Shown piece by piece: positions 43,784-51,904 of a stretch of 64,000 nt of DNA. Under the pieces are notes generated by a model that had not been told where the DNA came from, did no database searches, and saw only the letters and a list, made by a program, of their open reading frames with translations. The stretch comes from Geodermatophilaceae bacterium URHA0031 (GTDB lineage Bacteria; Actinomycetota; Actinomycetes; Mycobacteriales; Geodermatophilaceae): contig JHVP01000018.1 of assembly GCA_000620205.1 (NCBI GenBank), positions 1 through 64,000 of the forward strand, written 5' to 3'. The position numbers were made by a program, and so were the translations under genes. Position 1 is the stretch's first letter; every line of letters begins with the position of its first letter.

Positions 43784-45082
43784 TCAGTGGACGGCGACCG
43801 GCGCGGCCTCCGGGTCGGGGTCCTCGAGCTGCCAGGGGCGGACGACGACCACCAGCACGACGATCGCCAGCGCCAGCGAGGCGACGACCACCGTGCCCAT
43901 CGCGACGGCGTCGTTGCCGAGCAGGCCGACCAGCGGCGAGACCGCGGCACCGACGCCGAACTGGACGGCACCCAGCAGCGCGGCGGCGGTGCCGGCGGCG
44001 TCGCCGTGCCGGGACAGCGCCAGCGCCGGGGCGTTGGGCAGCGCCAGACCGCAGGCGAACAGCACCGCCCACAGCGGGAGGACGACGGCGAACAGCCCGC
44101 CCGTCGCGGTGGCAGCCAGCACCAGCAGCACGACTCCGGCGGCAGCTCCCGCGACGGTGCCGGCGACCAGCACCTGGGCCGGGGAGAACCAGCGCAGCAG
44201 CACCGGGTTGAGCTGGGTCGCGGCGATCAGCCAGACGGCGCCCGCGCCGAAGAGCAGCCCGAACTGCTGCTCGTCGAGGCCGAACTCGTCCTGGTAGACG
44301 AACGAGGACCCGGACACGTAGGCGAACAACCCGGCCATGGTGAGACCGGCGACGAGGACGAGGCCGACGTAGGCGCGGTCGAGGAACAGCGAGCCGTAGC
44401 TGCGCAGCGTACCGCCGACGCCGTTGCTGCTGCGGCGCTCCGGCGTCAGGGTCTCGCGGACGGCGAAGAAGCCCATCACGACCAGCAGGACGCCGTAGAC
44501 GGCCAGGAACGCGAAGACGCCGCGCCAGGACGTGAACCGGAGCAGCTCGCCGCCGATCGTGGGGGCGAGCACCGGCGCGACGCCGAGCACCAGGAAGAGC
44601 CGGGACAGCATGGTGGCGGCGGCGCGGCCGTCGAACAGGTCCCGGACGACGGCGATGGCGATCACCGCACCGGCCGCGGCGCCCACGCCCTGCAGCACCC
44701 GCAGCAGCCCGAGGACGGCGACGGTGGGGGCGAGGAGCACCAGCAGCGAGGCGAGCACGTGCAGCGCCGTCCCGGCCAGCAGCGGGCGGCGACGGCCGAA
44801 CCGGTCCGACAGCGGGCCGAGCACCAGCTGGCCGAGCGCGAGGCCGACCAGGGTGCCGGTGAGCGTCAGCTGGACCGCGGAGGAGGTGGTCCCCAGCTCC
44901 TCGGTGATGGTCGGCAGGGCCGGCAGGTACATGTCGATCGTGAGCGGGCCCAGCGCGACGAAGGCGCCCAGGACCAGCGCGGTGCGCGCCGTCCTCGGCT
45001 TCTGGGTCCGCGGGTCGGGCAGATCGGCCCGGGTCGGCGACGGGACGGTCGAGGCGGTGGTGCGGTCCTGCATGGCGGTCAT
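43784..45082 (-). CDS. Bcr/CflA family multidrug efflux MFS transporter
   Basis: Twelve-TM drug/H+ antiporter of 432 residues. The Bcr/CflA signatures are LGPLTIDMYLPALPTITEEL at TM1 and LGPLSDRFGRRRPLLAGTAL in the TM2-3 loop, then RVLQGVGAAAGAVIAIAVVR. ATG at 45082 (MTAMQDRTT); convergent with tetR 6 nt apart. The C-terminal tail is acidic. Confidence 0.88.
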   Translation of the reverse strand: MTAMQDRTTASTVPSPTRADLPDPRTQKPRTARTALVLGAFVALGPLTIDMYLPALPTITEELGTTSSAVQLTLTGTLVGLALGQLVLGPLSDRFGRRRPLLAGTALHVLASLLVLLAPTVAVLGLLRVLQGVGAAAGAVIAIAVVRDLFDGRAAATMLSRLFLVLGVAPVLAPTIGGELLRFTSWRGVFAFLAVYGVLLVVMGFFAVRETLTPERRSSNGVGGTLRSYGSLFLDRAYVGLVLVAGLTMAGLFAYVSGSSFVYQDEFGLDEQQFGLLFGAGAVWLIAATQLNPVLLRWFSPAQVLVAGTVAGAAAGVVLLVLAATATGGLFAVVLPLWAVLFACGLALPNAPALALSRHGDAAGTAAALLGAVQFGVGAAVSPLVGLLGNDAVAMGTVVVASLALAIVVLVVVVRPWQLEDPDPEAAPVAVH

Positions 45083-45215
45083 GGGCCCCCCTGGTGGTGC
45101 GGTGACGCGGGGCCTCCGTTGGCCGGGACGCGGGTACTCCGGCGACAGCACCGCACAGCGCCGGCACATTCCGCCCGACCGATGAGCGGCGGTCGCGACG
45201 GCGGTCTGGACGGTC

Positions 45216-45830
45216 ATGACCCGCACCACGTGCCACCTGACGACCTCACTCGACGGCTTCCTCGCCGGCCCCCGCCAGACCCGGGAGGAGCCGCTCGGCG
45301 AGGGCGGCGAGCGGTTGCACCGGTGGATGTTCGCCCCCGAGCCGCTACCGGAGGCCGACGCCGCCGCGCGCGCGGACCTGCTGCGGCCCCGCGGCGCGTT
45401 CGTGATGGGCCGCAACATGTTCGGCCCGGTCCGCGGCGGGTGGGACGAGGACTGGCGGGGCTGGTGGGGCGACGAGCCGCCCTACCACGCACCGGTGTTC
45501 GTGCTCACCCACCACGCGCGCGACCCGGTCGAGATGGCCGGCGGGACGACGTTCGTCTTCGTGACCGAGGGCTTCGACGCTGCCTTCGCCCACGCCCGGG
45601 CCGCGGCCGGCGACGCCGAGGTGACGGTGGCCGGCGGCGCGTCGACGGTGCGCCAGGCCCTGGCGGCGGGGGTGGTCGACGAGCTGGTGCTCGACGTCGC
45701 ACCGGTCCTGCTGGGCGCTGGGGAGCGCCTGTTCGACGGCGTTCCCGACCCCGGTCTCACCCAGCTGGAGGTCACGTCCTCGCCGCAGGTGACCCACGTC
45801 CGCTACCGCGTCGGGCGGGAGGCGGGCTGA
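45216..45830 (+). CDS. Dihydrofolate reductase / RibD C-terminal family protein
   Basis: Reductase-fold protein of 204 residues. MTRTTCHLTTSLDGFLAG at the start, GAFVMGRNMFGPVRGGW and TVAGGASTVRQALAAGVVDE match the RibD-C/YyaP type, which is usually NADPH dependent. Not a true folate reductase by its missing active-site pattern. ATG at 45216. Its 3' 59 nt overlap the end of the convergent mftF. Confidence 0.83.
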   Translation: MTRTTCHLTTSLDGFLAGPRQTREEPLGEGGERLHRWMFAPEPLPEADAAARADLLRPRGAFVMGRNMFGPVRGGWDEDWRGWWGDEPPYHAPVFVLTHHARDPVEMAGGTTFVFVTEGFDAAFAHARAAAGDAEVTVAGGASTVRQALAAGVVDELVLDVAPVLLGAGERLFDGVPDPGLTQLEVTSSPQVTHVRYRVGREAG

Positions 45831-47247
45831 CCGGCGGCGGCGCGGCGGGCAGCAAGGCCCGGGCGTCGCGGGCACGCAGCGCGCCGAACCACAGCCCGGC
45901 GCCGTAGGCGAGGTCCTCCAGCCGCCGGCCCGCGGCAAAGGTGGGCAGGTCGATCTGCTGCCGGTGCGGCCGCCAGCCGTCGACCGCGTCGGCGACCGCC
46001 ACCCCGGCCAGCAGCCACCGGGCGCGGCGGCTCACCAGCGCGGCCGCGACCGCGAGCGGCCAGTGGTGCCGGGTGACCGACCGGGCCAGGGTGCGGCCGG
46101 ACGCCACAGTGCCGCGCAGCACCAACCCGGTCGCGAGCCGCACCGGCGGCCGGTCGCCGGGCGCGGCCAGCCGACCGGCCAGCTGCCAGGACGCCCGGCC
46201 CAGCAGCCCGGCGGCGGCGAGCACGCCCACCCTCGTCCCGGTCAGCGCCAGCGCCCAGGCCGCGGCCGACCACGGCGAGATCACCACCGGCGCGACCGCC
46301 GACCCGTGCCGCTGGGCCAGCAGCGCCGCCCCGGTGCCGTAGAAGGCCCGGCGGCGCAGCCACTGCGCCGGTTCGACCCGGTGGTCGTGCGCCACCCGGG
46401 CCGCCGGTTCGTAGCGCACCCGCCACCCGGCGCCGGCCAGCCGCCACACCAGGTCGACGTCCTCGGCGACCCGCATCGTCTCGTCGAAGCCGGGTCCGAG
46501 CGCCGCGCGCCGGGCCAGCAGCGCGGCGCTGGGCACGTAGGAGACGTTCGTCAGCGGGGCGACCCGGGCGGGCGCCGTCCCCATGTCCAGCGCGCTGCTC
46601 AGCGACTCGTACCGGGTCACCCACCCGGTGCCCGCACCGTCGAGCGCGGTGATCCGGGGCGCCACCAGGGCCACCCTCGGATCGGCGAGGTGCCCGGCGA
46701 GCCGCTCCACCCAGCCCGCTTGCGGGACGCAGTCGGAGTCGACGAACGCGACCAGCTCGGTACCGGCGACCCCCAGGCCGGCGTTGCGGGCGGCCGCCGG
46801 CCCGCGGGCGACCGGGTGCCGGAGCAGGTGGGCACCGGCGGCGACCGCCGCGACCGCGGCCGGGTCCGCCGAACCGTCGTCGACCACGACCACCGGGCAG
46901 CCCGCCGTCCCGGGGTCGGCGCGCAGCGCGGCCACCAGCCGGGCCAGCCCGTCGGTGCGGTCCCTGACCGGCACCACGACGGTGACCTCGGGGTACGGGG
47001 CCGCCGGCAGGTCCGGGTCGGCGACGCCGGTGTCCAGCAGCCGGGCGGCCAGCGCCGCGGTGCGGGCGTCGGTCACCTCGAGCCGGTCGCCGGCCAGCAG
47101 GGTCCGGGCCGCCGGTGCGAGCCGCAGCATCCGGAACGGGGACCCGCCGAGCAGCGTCGCCCCACCGTCCCGGCGCTGGGTCCCCGGCGCCAGCCGGACG
47201 GCGAACCCGTCCGGCAGCCGGTCCGGGGGCGGCGCGGGGACCGTCAT
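45772..47247 (-). CDS. mftF: Mycofactocin glycosyltransferase MftF
   Basis: Builds the oligoglucose chain on pre-mycofactocin. It shows the family start (LPDGFAVRLAPGTQRRDGGA, TLLGGSPFRMLRLAP), then a GT2 catalytic domain: VVPVRDRTDGLARLVAALRA, VVVDDGSADP, VAFVDSDCVPQ and the FDETMRVAEDVDLVWRLAGA (ED) motif. The C-terminal 160 residues have TM-like segments (WALALTGTRVGVLAAAGLLG). 491 residues. ATG at 47247 overlaps the upstream hydrolase stop by 4 nt. The other mft genes are 5-16 kb away, unusual for this family. Confidence 0.88.
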   Translation of the reverse strand: MTVPAPPPDRLPDGFAVRLAPGTQRRDGGATLLGGSPFRMLRLAPAARTLLAGDRLEVTDARTAALAARLLDTGVADPDLPAAPYPEVTVVVPVRDRTDGLARLVAALRADPGTAGCPVVVVDDGSADPAAVAAVAAGAHLLRHPVARGPAAARNAGLGVAGTELVAFVDSDCVPQAGWVERLAGHLADPRVALVAPRITALDGAGTGWVTRYESLSSALDMGTAPARVAPLTNVSYVPSAALLARRAALGPGFDETMRVAEDVDLVWRLAGAGWRVRYEPAARVAHDHRVEPAQWLRRRAFYGTGAALLAQRHGSAVAPVVISPWSAAAWALALTGTRVGVLAAAGLLGRASWQLAGRLAAPGDRPPVRLATGLVLRGTVASGRTLARSVTRHHWPLAVAAALVSRRARWLLAGVAVADAVDGWRPHRQQIDLPTFAAGRRLEDLAYGAGLWFGALRARDARALLPAAPPPVSPPPARRGSGRGSPAART

Positions 47248-47780
47248 CGCCCGGCGAGCACCGCCTCGGTCGTGGTCAGGGTGATCAGCGGGGCGTAGAG
47301 CGCCATGGCGGCGAGCGCCCGCTCGTGGTCGGCGTCGCTGGCCCCGGCGCAGGCGTCGGTGACCACCCGCACCGGCACGCCGGCGTCCGCGGCGGGCAGC
47401 GCGGTGGAGAGCACGCAGCAGTCGGTCGAGACGCCGGCCAGCAGCATGGGCCGGTCGCCGACGAGGCCGGCGAGCTCGGGGCCCCACTTGCCGAACGTCG
47501 GAGCGTCCAGCACCGGGTCGTCCCCGGGGTCGTCGACCAGGGCGTAGAGCGGGGCGTCCGCGGGTCGGAGCGCGAAGGGGAACTGCTCGTAGTAGGGCAC
47601 CCAGGCGCCGGCCGGCTCCGCCGGCGCGACGAAGCGGGTGTGCACGACCCGGCCGGGGAAGGCCGCGGTCAGCCGGCGGATGGCCGGGTGCACCTCGGCG
47701 AAGCGGGGCGCCCCCCACGGGGAGCCGGCGTCGGCGAAGACGTGCTGCGCGTCGATGACGACCAGCACCCCGTCGGTCAC
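47244..47780 (-). CDS. Isochorismatase family cysteine hydrolase
   Basis: Hydrolase of the isochorismatase/nicotinamidase fold, 178 residues. The Asp of LVVIDAQHVFAD, Lys in TFGKWGPEL and the nucleophile Cys in VSTDCCVLSTALPAADAGV form the catalytic set. GTG at 47780 overlaps the NCS1 permease stop, and its own stop overlaps the mftF start (both 4 nt). An amidohydrolase for a purine- or pyrimidine-derived amide imported by the permease is plausible; a mycofactocin role is unproven. Confidence 0.83.
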   Translation of the reverse strand: MTDGVLVVIDAQHVFADAGSPWGAPRFAEVHPAIRRLTAAFPGRVVHTRFVAPAEPAGAWVPYYEQFPFALRPADAPLYALVDDPGDDPVLDAPTFGKWGPELAGLVGDRPMLLAGVSTDCCVLSTALPAADAGVPVRVVTDACAGASDADHERALAAMALYAPLITLTTTEAVLAGR

Positions 47781-49267
47781 CTCGCCCCCGGCAGTCCCAG
47801 GGCCTCCTGCCGGCGCACCGCGCCGCGGCGGAGCAGCAGCGTGCCGGCCGCGCCGACGACCAGCGCGACCAGCACGCCGAGGTTGGCGAAGGCCCAGTCG
47901 CCGTCCTTGCCGCCCAGCCCGAGCGGGCCGAGCAGGTAGCCCTGCCACTGCAGCCAGCCGGCGTAGGTGTTGGTGACCAGGCCCCAGCCGAGCACCGACC
48001 CGAGGACCAGGAGCGCCAGCGGCACCGGGGGGACGGCGCCGTAGCGGCCGCGCGGGTCGTACAGGTCGGCCTCCGCGTAGTCGCGGCGGCGCAGCAGCAG
48101 GTCGGCCAGCATGATCCCGCACCAGGCGGCCACCGGGACGCCGAGGGTGATCAGGAAGCCCTGGAACTGGACGAAGAAGTCGCCCTCGGCCAGGAAGACG
48201 ACCCAGATGGCCCCCAGCACCATGAGCACGCCGTCGATGGAGGCGGCGACCGGCCGGGGGATCCGCACGCCGGCCGCCAGCAGCGCGAGGCCGGAGGAGT
48301 AGATGTCCAGCAGCGCCCCGCCGACCAGCCCGAGGACGGCGACCAGGGCGAACGGGACGAGGAACCAGGTGGGCAGCAGGGTGGCCAGCGCGCCGATCGG
48401 GTCCGCGCCGATCGCGGTGGACAGGTCGGCCGAGGAGCCGGCCAGCAGCAGCCCGACCACGAGCAGCACGACCGGCGCCAGCGCCGAGCCGAACGTCGTC
48501 CAGCCGACGACGCCCCGGGTCGAGGACGACCGCGGCAGGTACCGGGAGTAGTCCGCGGCGGCGTTGACCCAGCCGAAGCCGTAGCCGGTCATGACGAACA
48601 CCAGCGCCCCGATGAACGCCTGGGTGGAGCCCGACGGCAGCCCGCGGACGGTGTCCCAGTCGATCTCGTCGGCCACCAGGAGCAGGTAGACGACGGTGAG
48701 CACGCCGGTGACCACGGTGATGACCGTCTGCATGCGCATGATCAGGTCGAAGCCGAGCACCCCGCCGACGACGACCAGCGCGGCCACCACCAGCAGCGCG
48801 ACGACCTGGGTGGCCGTCCCGCCGCCCCAGCCCAGCTGGGTGAAGACCGTGGCGGTGGCCAGCGTGGCCAGCGAGGTGAGCACGGTCTCCCAGCCGACCG
48901 TGAGCACCCAGGACAGGACGGCAGGGACCCGGCCTCCGGTGACGCCGAAGGCCGCCCGGCTGAGCACCAGGGTGGGGGCCGACCCGCGCTTGCCGGCGAT
49001 GGCGATCAACCCGCAGAGCAGGAAGCTGACGACGATGCCGACCACACCGGCCACGACGGCCTGCCAGAACGAGATGCCGAACCCGAGCGTGAAGGCGCCG
49101 TAAGCCAGGCCGAGCACGCTGACGTTCGCGCCGAACCAGGGCCAGAACAGCTGGCGGGGCGTGCCCTTGCGCTCGGACTCGGAGATGACGTTGATGCCGT
49201 TGGTCTCCACGGCCACCCGCGGGGTGGCCACCGGGACGCCCGGCTCCCCAGACACCTGGTGCGCCAT
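47777..49267 (-). CDS. NCS1 family purine/pyrimidine (cytosine-type) permease
   Basis: Sodium- or proton-coupled nucleobase transporter with 12 TM helices, 496 residues. The start INVISESERKGTPRQLFWPW followed by FGANVSVLGLAYGAFTLGFG is the NCS1 signature; VNAAADYSRYLPRSSS is typical as well. ATG at 49267 with GGAG upstream; a GTG at 49285 is an alternative. It heads an overlapping set permease-hydrolase-mftF. Confidence 0.88.
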   Translation of the reverse strand: MAHQVSGEPGVPVATPRVAVETNGINVISESERKGTPRQLFWPWFGANVSVLGLAYGAFTLGFGISFWQAVVAGVVGIVVSFLLCGLIAIAGKRGSAPTLVLSRAAFGVTGGRVPAVLSWVLTVGWETVLTSLATLATATVFTQLGWGGGTATQVVALLVVAALVVVGGVLGFDLIMRMQTVITVVTGVLTVVYLLLVADEIDWDTVRGLPSGSTQAFIGALVFVMTGYGFGWVNAAADYSRYLPRSSSTRGVVGWTTFGSALAPVVLLVVGLLLAGSSADLSTAIGADPIGALATLLPTWFLVPFALVAVLGLVGGALLDIYSSGLALLAAGVRIPRPVAASIDGVLMVLGAIWVVFLAEGDFFVQFQGFLITLGVPVAAWCGIMLADLLLRRRDYAEADLYDPRGRYGAVPPVPLALLVLGSVLGWGLVTNTYAGWLQWQGYLLGPLGLGGKDGDWAFANLGVLVALVVGAAGTLLLRRGAVRRQEALGLPGAR

Positions 49268-49358
49268 CGCGTGCTCCGTCCTCACCGGCCGGGCCCCGAG
49301 CCCCGCTCTCGCTGCCGGACCCTAACGGCAGCGACCGGCAGGGCGGGGGTCTGTGCGC

Positions 49359-49391
49359 CGATGCATCGACAACCGAGGTATGCGGCGATAC
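49359..49391. promoter_or_regulatory. Palindromes upstream of padR, candidate operator
   Basis: CGATGCATCG (49359-49368) is a perfect palindrome. GTAT-GCGGCG-ATAC (49378-49391) is an inverted repeat ending 9 nt before the PadR ATG. Both lie between divergent genes and may serve PadR autoregulation. Confidence 0.4.
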
Positions 49392-49400
49392 CGTCCGGCC

Positions 49401-49727
49401 ATGATCACCCGGCCGCTCACCGAACCCGCGTTCTTCGTGCTGGCGGCGCTGTCCGACCGGCCGCGGCACGGCTACGGGGTGATCGGTGAGGTGCAGGAGC
49501 TCTCCGGTGGCCGGGTCACCCTGCGGGTCGGCACGCTCTACGGCGTCCTGGACCGGCTGGTCGCGGAGGGCCGGGTCGAGCTCGACCGCGAGGAGGTGCA
49601 CGCCGGCCGGGTGCGCCGGTACTACCGGCTGACCGGCGCCGGCCGGACGGCGCTGGAGGCGGAGGTCGCCCGCCAGGAGGCCAACGCCCGCGCCGGCCGG
49701 GCCCGGCTCGCGGCGCGCCCGGCATGA
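49401..49727 (+). CDS. PadR family transcriptional regulator
   Basis: Small winged-helix regulator of 108 residues. EPAFFVLAALSDRPRHGYGV, IGEVQELSGGRVTLRVGTLY and ARVRRYYRLT-like GRVRRYYRLTGAGRTALEAE are diagnostic. ATG at 49401. Its stop overlaps the ATG of the membrane gene downstream, a typical PadR-membrane protein pair. Confidence 0.9.
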   Translation: MITRPLTEPAFFVLAALSDRPRHGYGVIGEVQELSGGRVTLRVGTLYGVLDRLVAEGRVELDREEVHAGRVRRYYRLTGAGRTALEAEVARQEANARAGRARLAARPA

Positions 49728-50698
49728 CCCCGCTGGAGCAGCGCTACCGCGAGCTGCTGCGCTGGCTGCCCGAACCGGCCCGCTCGCGGTGGGCCGACGA
49801 CATGACCGAGACGTACCTGTCCGTCACGACGGACGACGACCCGGAGTACGCCGAGTTCGGCAGCCCGTCGCTCGTCGACCGGCTGGACGTCGCCCGGCTG
49901 GCGCTGGCGCTGCGACTGGGGGCGCCCGGTGCGTCGGTGCGCGCGGTGGCGGCCGGGCGGACCACCCGGCTGGTGGCCGCGGCCGGGACGGCGGCGCTGG
50001 CCGGGACGTCCCTGCTCGGCCTGGTGTCCACCGCGTGGGCGCACGACCGCATGCCGTTCCTCCCCGCCCCCGACCTCAGCGGCCCGCTGCTGTGGGGTCC
50101 ACGCGAGGCGCTGCTGACCGTGCTCGACGTGCTCACCGTCGCGCTGGCCGTCTGCGTCGTGCGCGGTGCCGCCGCCACCCGGCTGCTCGCACTGGTGGTC
50201 CTGGCCGGGCAGCTGGCCTGGACGGCGAGCCTGCCGGCACCCCCGCTGCAGCTGCTCGCGGCGCTGACCGAGGCGGTGCCGCTGGTCGCCGCGGCACTGC
50301 TGCCGCCCGGCGTGCCGCTGCGCCGTCCGTGGTGGCTGCTCGGGGTGGCTGCGGCGCCGCTGGTCGGGTGGCCGTTCGCGCTGGTCCCCGAGCGGCCCGT
50401 CGACTGGCTCGCCGCGCTGGGCGACCCGGTGGTCGCCTGGGCGCTGCTGAGCACCGGGGCGGCCGTCGTCCTGCTGCTGCGCCGGCGCGCTCGCGGCCCG
50501 GCCGAGCTGGCCGTCGCCGTCCTGGCGCTGGCCACGCTGCCCGGACTGGCCGCACGGTGGCCGTACGACCTGGGTGGCCACCACGCCACGATCGTCCTCG
50601 CCACGGTCGGCGCCGCCGGGACGGCGCTGGTGGCGGGTGCCACCGGGCTGCGGGCGCTCGCCGCGCTGCCGGCCGACCGCGCGCCCGAGCACCCCTGA
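49724..50698 (+). CDS. Membrane protein paired with PadR
   Basis: A cytoplasmic start (residues 1-75) resembling the helical prefix found in permeases controlled by PadR (LEQRYRELLRWLPEPARSRW, MTETYLSVTTDD) leads to 6-7 TM segments, e.g. LLTVLDVLTVALAVCVVRGA and AVAVLALATLPGLAA. 324 residues. ATG overlaps the padR stop. Function not recognised; by analogy its level is set by PadR. Confidence 0.7.
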   Translation: MTPLEQRYRELLRWLPEPARSRWADDMTETYLSVTTDDDPEYAEFGSPSLVDRLDVARLALALRLGAPGASVRAVAAGRTTRLVAAAGTAALAGTSLLGLVSTAWAHDRMPFLPAPDLSGPLLWGPREALLTVLDVLTVALAVCVVRGAAATRLLALVVLAGQLAWTASLPAPPLQLLAALTEAVPLVAAALLPPGVPLRRPWWLLGVAAAPLVGWPFALVPERPVDWLAALGDPVVAWALLSTGAAVVLLLRRRARGPAELAVAVLALATLPGLAARWPYDLGGHHATIVLATVGAAGTALVAGATGLRALAALPADRAPEHP

Positions 50699-50724
50699 GA
50701 GTCCTGGGCACCCCGGGACGACGA

Positions 50725-50756
50725 ACGCCGGCCGGCCCGTGCGGGCCGACCGGCGT
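50725..50756. terminator. Terminator between membrane gene and rpmE2-type gene
   Basis: ACGCCGGCCGGCCC pairs with GGGCCGACCGGCGT with one mismatch and a 4-nt loop. It lies between two convergent genes. Confidence 0.75.
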
Positions 50757-50776
50757 GGTCAGGGGGTGCGTGCAGC

Positions 50777-51034
50777 TCAGCTGCGGGTGCGGTTCCGGGC
50801 GCCGTAGCGCTGGTTGAACTTCTCGACCCGGCCGGCGGTGTCGAGCACGCGCTGGTTGCCGGTCCAGAACGGGTGGGACGAGGCGCTGATCTCGACCGGG
50901 ACCACCGGCAGTGTCTCGCCGTCGAGCTCGATCGTCCGGCTCGTCTCGACCGTCGAGCGGGTCCGGAACGTCGCACCCGTCGAGGTGTCCTGGAAGACGA
51001 CGGTGCGGTACTCGGGGTGGATGCCGTTGCGCAT
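50777..51034 (-). CDS. rpmE2: 50S ribosomal protein L31, type B (zinc-free)
   Basis: An 85-residue L31 lacking the CxxC zinc ribbon. [20 protein letters not shown] and [19 protein letters not shown] are the type B pattern; such copies usually replace the zinc-bound L31 when zinc is low. ATG at 51034 with GAGAGGACCAGCC upstream. No clear Zur box was seen in the 145-nt region before it. Confidence 0.93.
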   Translation of the reverse strand: MRNGIHPEYRTVVFQDTSTGATFRTRSTVETSRTIELDGETLPVVPVEISASSHPFWTGNQRVLDTAGRVEKFNQRYGARNRTRS

Positions 51035-51178
51035 GGCTGGTCCTCTCGGTCTGCGCGGGACGTCCGCCCCCCGTGGGGCGGGCTGATCGCGTCGGTACGG
51101 ACAACAAACCGACGCCGCAGTTGTTCCCGCGCCGGGCGTCGCCCCACGGCAGCGGCCACCGGTCGGCAGACTCCGGGC

Positions 51179-51739
51179 GTGCCCGCCGACCGAGGACCCC
51201 AGCCCACCCTGACCGGACCCCGGGTGCGGCTGCGCCCGTGGCGCCCGGACGACGCCGACGCGGTGCACGCCGCCTGCCAGGACGCCGAGGTGCAGCGGTG
51301 GACCGAGGTCCCGGTGCCCTACCTGCGCGAGCACGCCGAGCAGTTCGTCGGGCCGGTCGCGACGCGCACCTGGGCCCAGGGCGGCGCGCTGTTCGCGGTC
51401 GAGCACGACGGCGTCCTGGTGGGCAGCATGGGGGTGCACGGCGTCCGCGACGGCGTGGCCCCGGTCGGCTACTGGACCGTCGCCGGGCAGCGCGGGCGCG
51501 GGCTGACCGGCGAGGCGCTGCGGGTGCTGACCGGCTGGGCGCTGGAGCAGCCCGACGTGCACCGGGTCGAACTGGTCGCCGACCCGGCCAACACCGCCTC
51601 CTGCCGGGTGGCCGAGAGCGCCGGGCTGCGCGCGGAGGGCGTGCTCCGCCAGCGGTACGCGCACCGCGGCGTCCCGACCGACGTCGTCCTCTACGCCGTG
51701 CTGGCGACCGACCCCCGACCGCCGGTGGACGCCCGGTGA
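51179..51739 (+). CDS. GNAT family N-acetyltransferase (RimJ/RimL-like)
   Basis: Acetyltransferase of 186 residues. The start [20 protein letters not shown], the acetyl-CoA loop [20 protein letters not shown] and the [18 protein letters not shown] motif are typical of the RimJ/L branch acting on amino groups of proteins or small molecules. GTG at 51179. Its stop codon lies in an 11-bp duplication. Confidence 0.85.
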   Translation: MPADRGPQPTLTGPRVRLRPWRPDDADAVHAACQDAEVQRWTEVPVPYLREHAEQFVGPVATRTWAQGGALFAVEHDGVLVGSMGVHGVRDGVAPVGYWTVAGQRGRGLTGEALRVLTGWALEQPDVHRVELVADPANTASCRVAESAGLRAEGVLRQRYAHRGVPTDVVLYAVLATDPRPPVDAR

Positions 51740-51757
51740 CCTCCGCGTGACCTCCGA
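51736..51757. repeat. 11-bp duplication spanning the GNAT stop codon
   Basis: GTGACCTCCGC is followed by GTGACCTCCGA; the TGA in the first copy is the GNAT stop. Confidence 0.8.
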
Positions 51758-51761
51758 CTGG

Positions 51762-51780
51762 TTAGGTGAGCCTCACCTGA
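51762..51780 (+). promoter_or_regulatory. DtxR/IdeR-type iron box
   Basis: TTAGGTGAGCCTCACCTGA closely fits the actinobacterial iron-box consensus (TTAGGTTAGGCTAACCTAA). It lies 125 nt upstream of an iron-siderophore binding lipoprotein gene and should repress it when iron is plentiful. Confidence 0.85.
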
Positions 51781-51816
51781 CCGACCCGAGGAGTCGCCGC
51801 CGTCTCCCCGCCCACG

Positions 51817-51876
51817 GTGCTGTCGATGACCTGGGGCCTGGACGACCACCTGACCGCGCTCTGCGCTGCCGCCTGA
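51817..51876 (+). CDS. Mini-ORF between iron box and siderophore-binding gene
   Basis: A GTG or ATG start (51817 or 51826) gives 16-19 residues ending in DDHLTALCAAA before a TGA at 51874. There is no good ribosome-binding site. It could be a leader peptide or chance. Confidence 0.2.
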   Translation: MLSMTWGLDDHLTALCAAA

Positions 51877-51904
51877 CCACCCATCCCCTGACCAGGAGCT
51901 CCAC

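Noticed and set aside
51035..51178. Zur box before rpmE2
   Set aside because: Type B L31 genes are often Zur controlled, but no AT-rich palindrome resembling the actinobacterial Zur site was seen.
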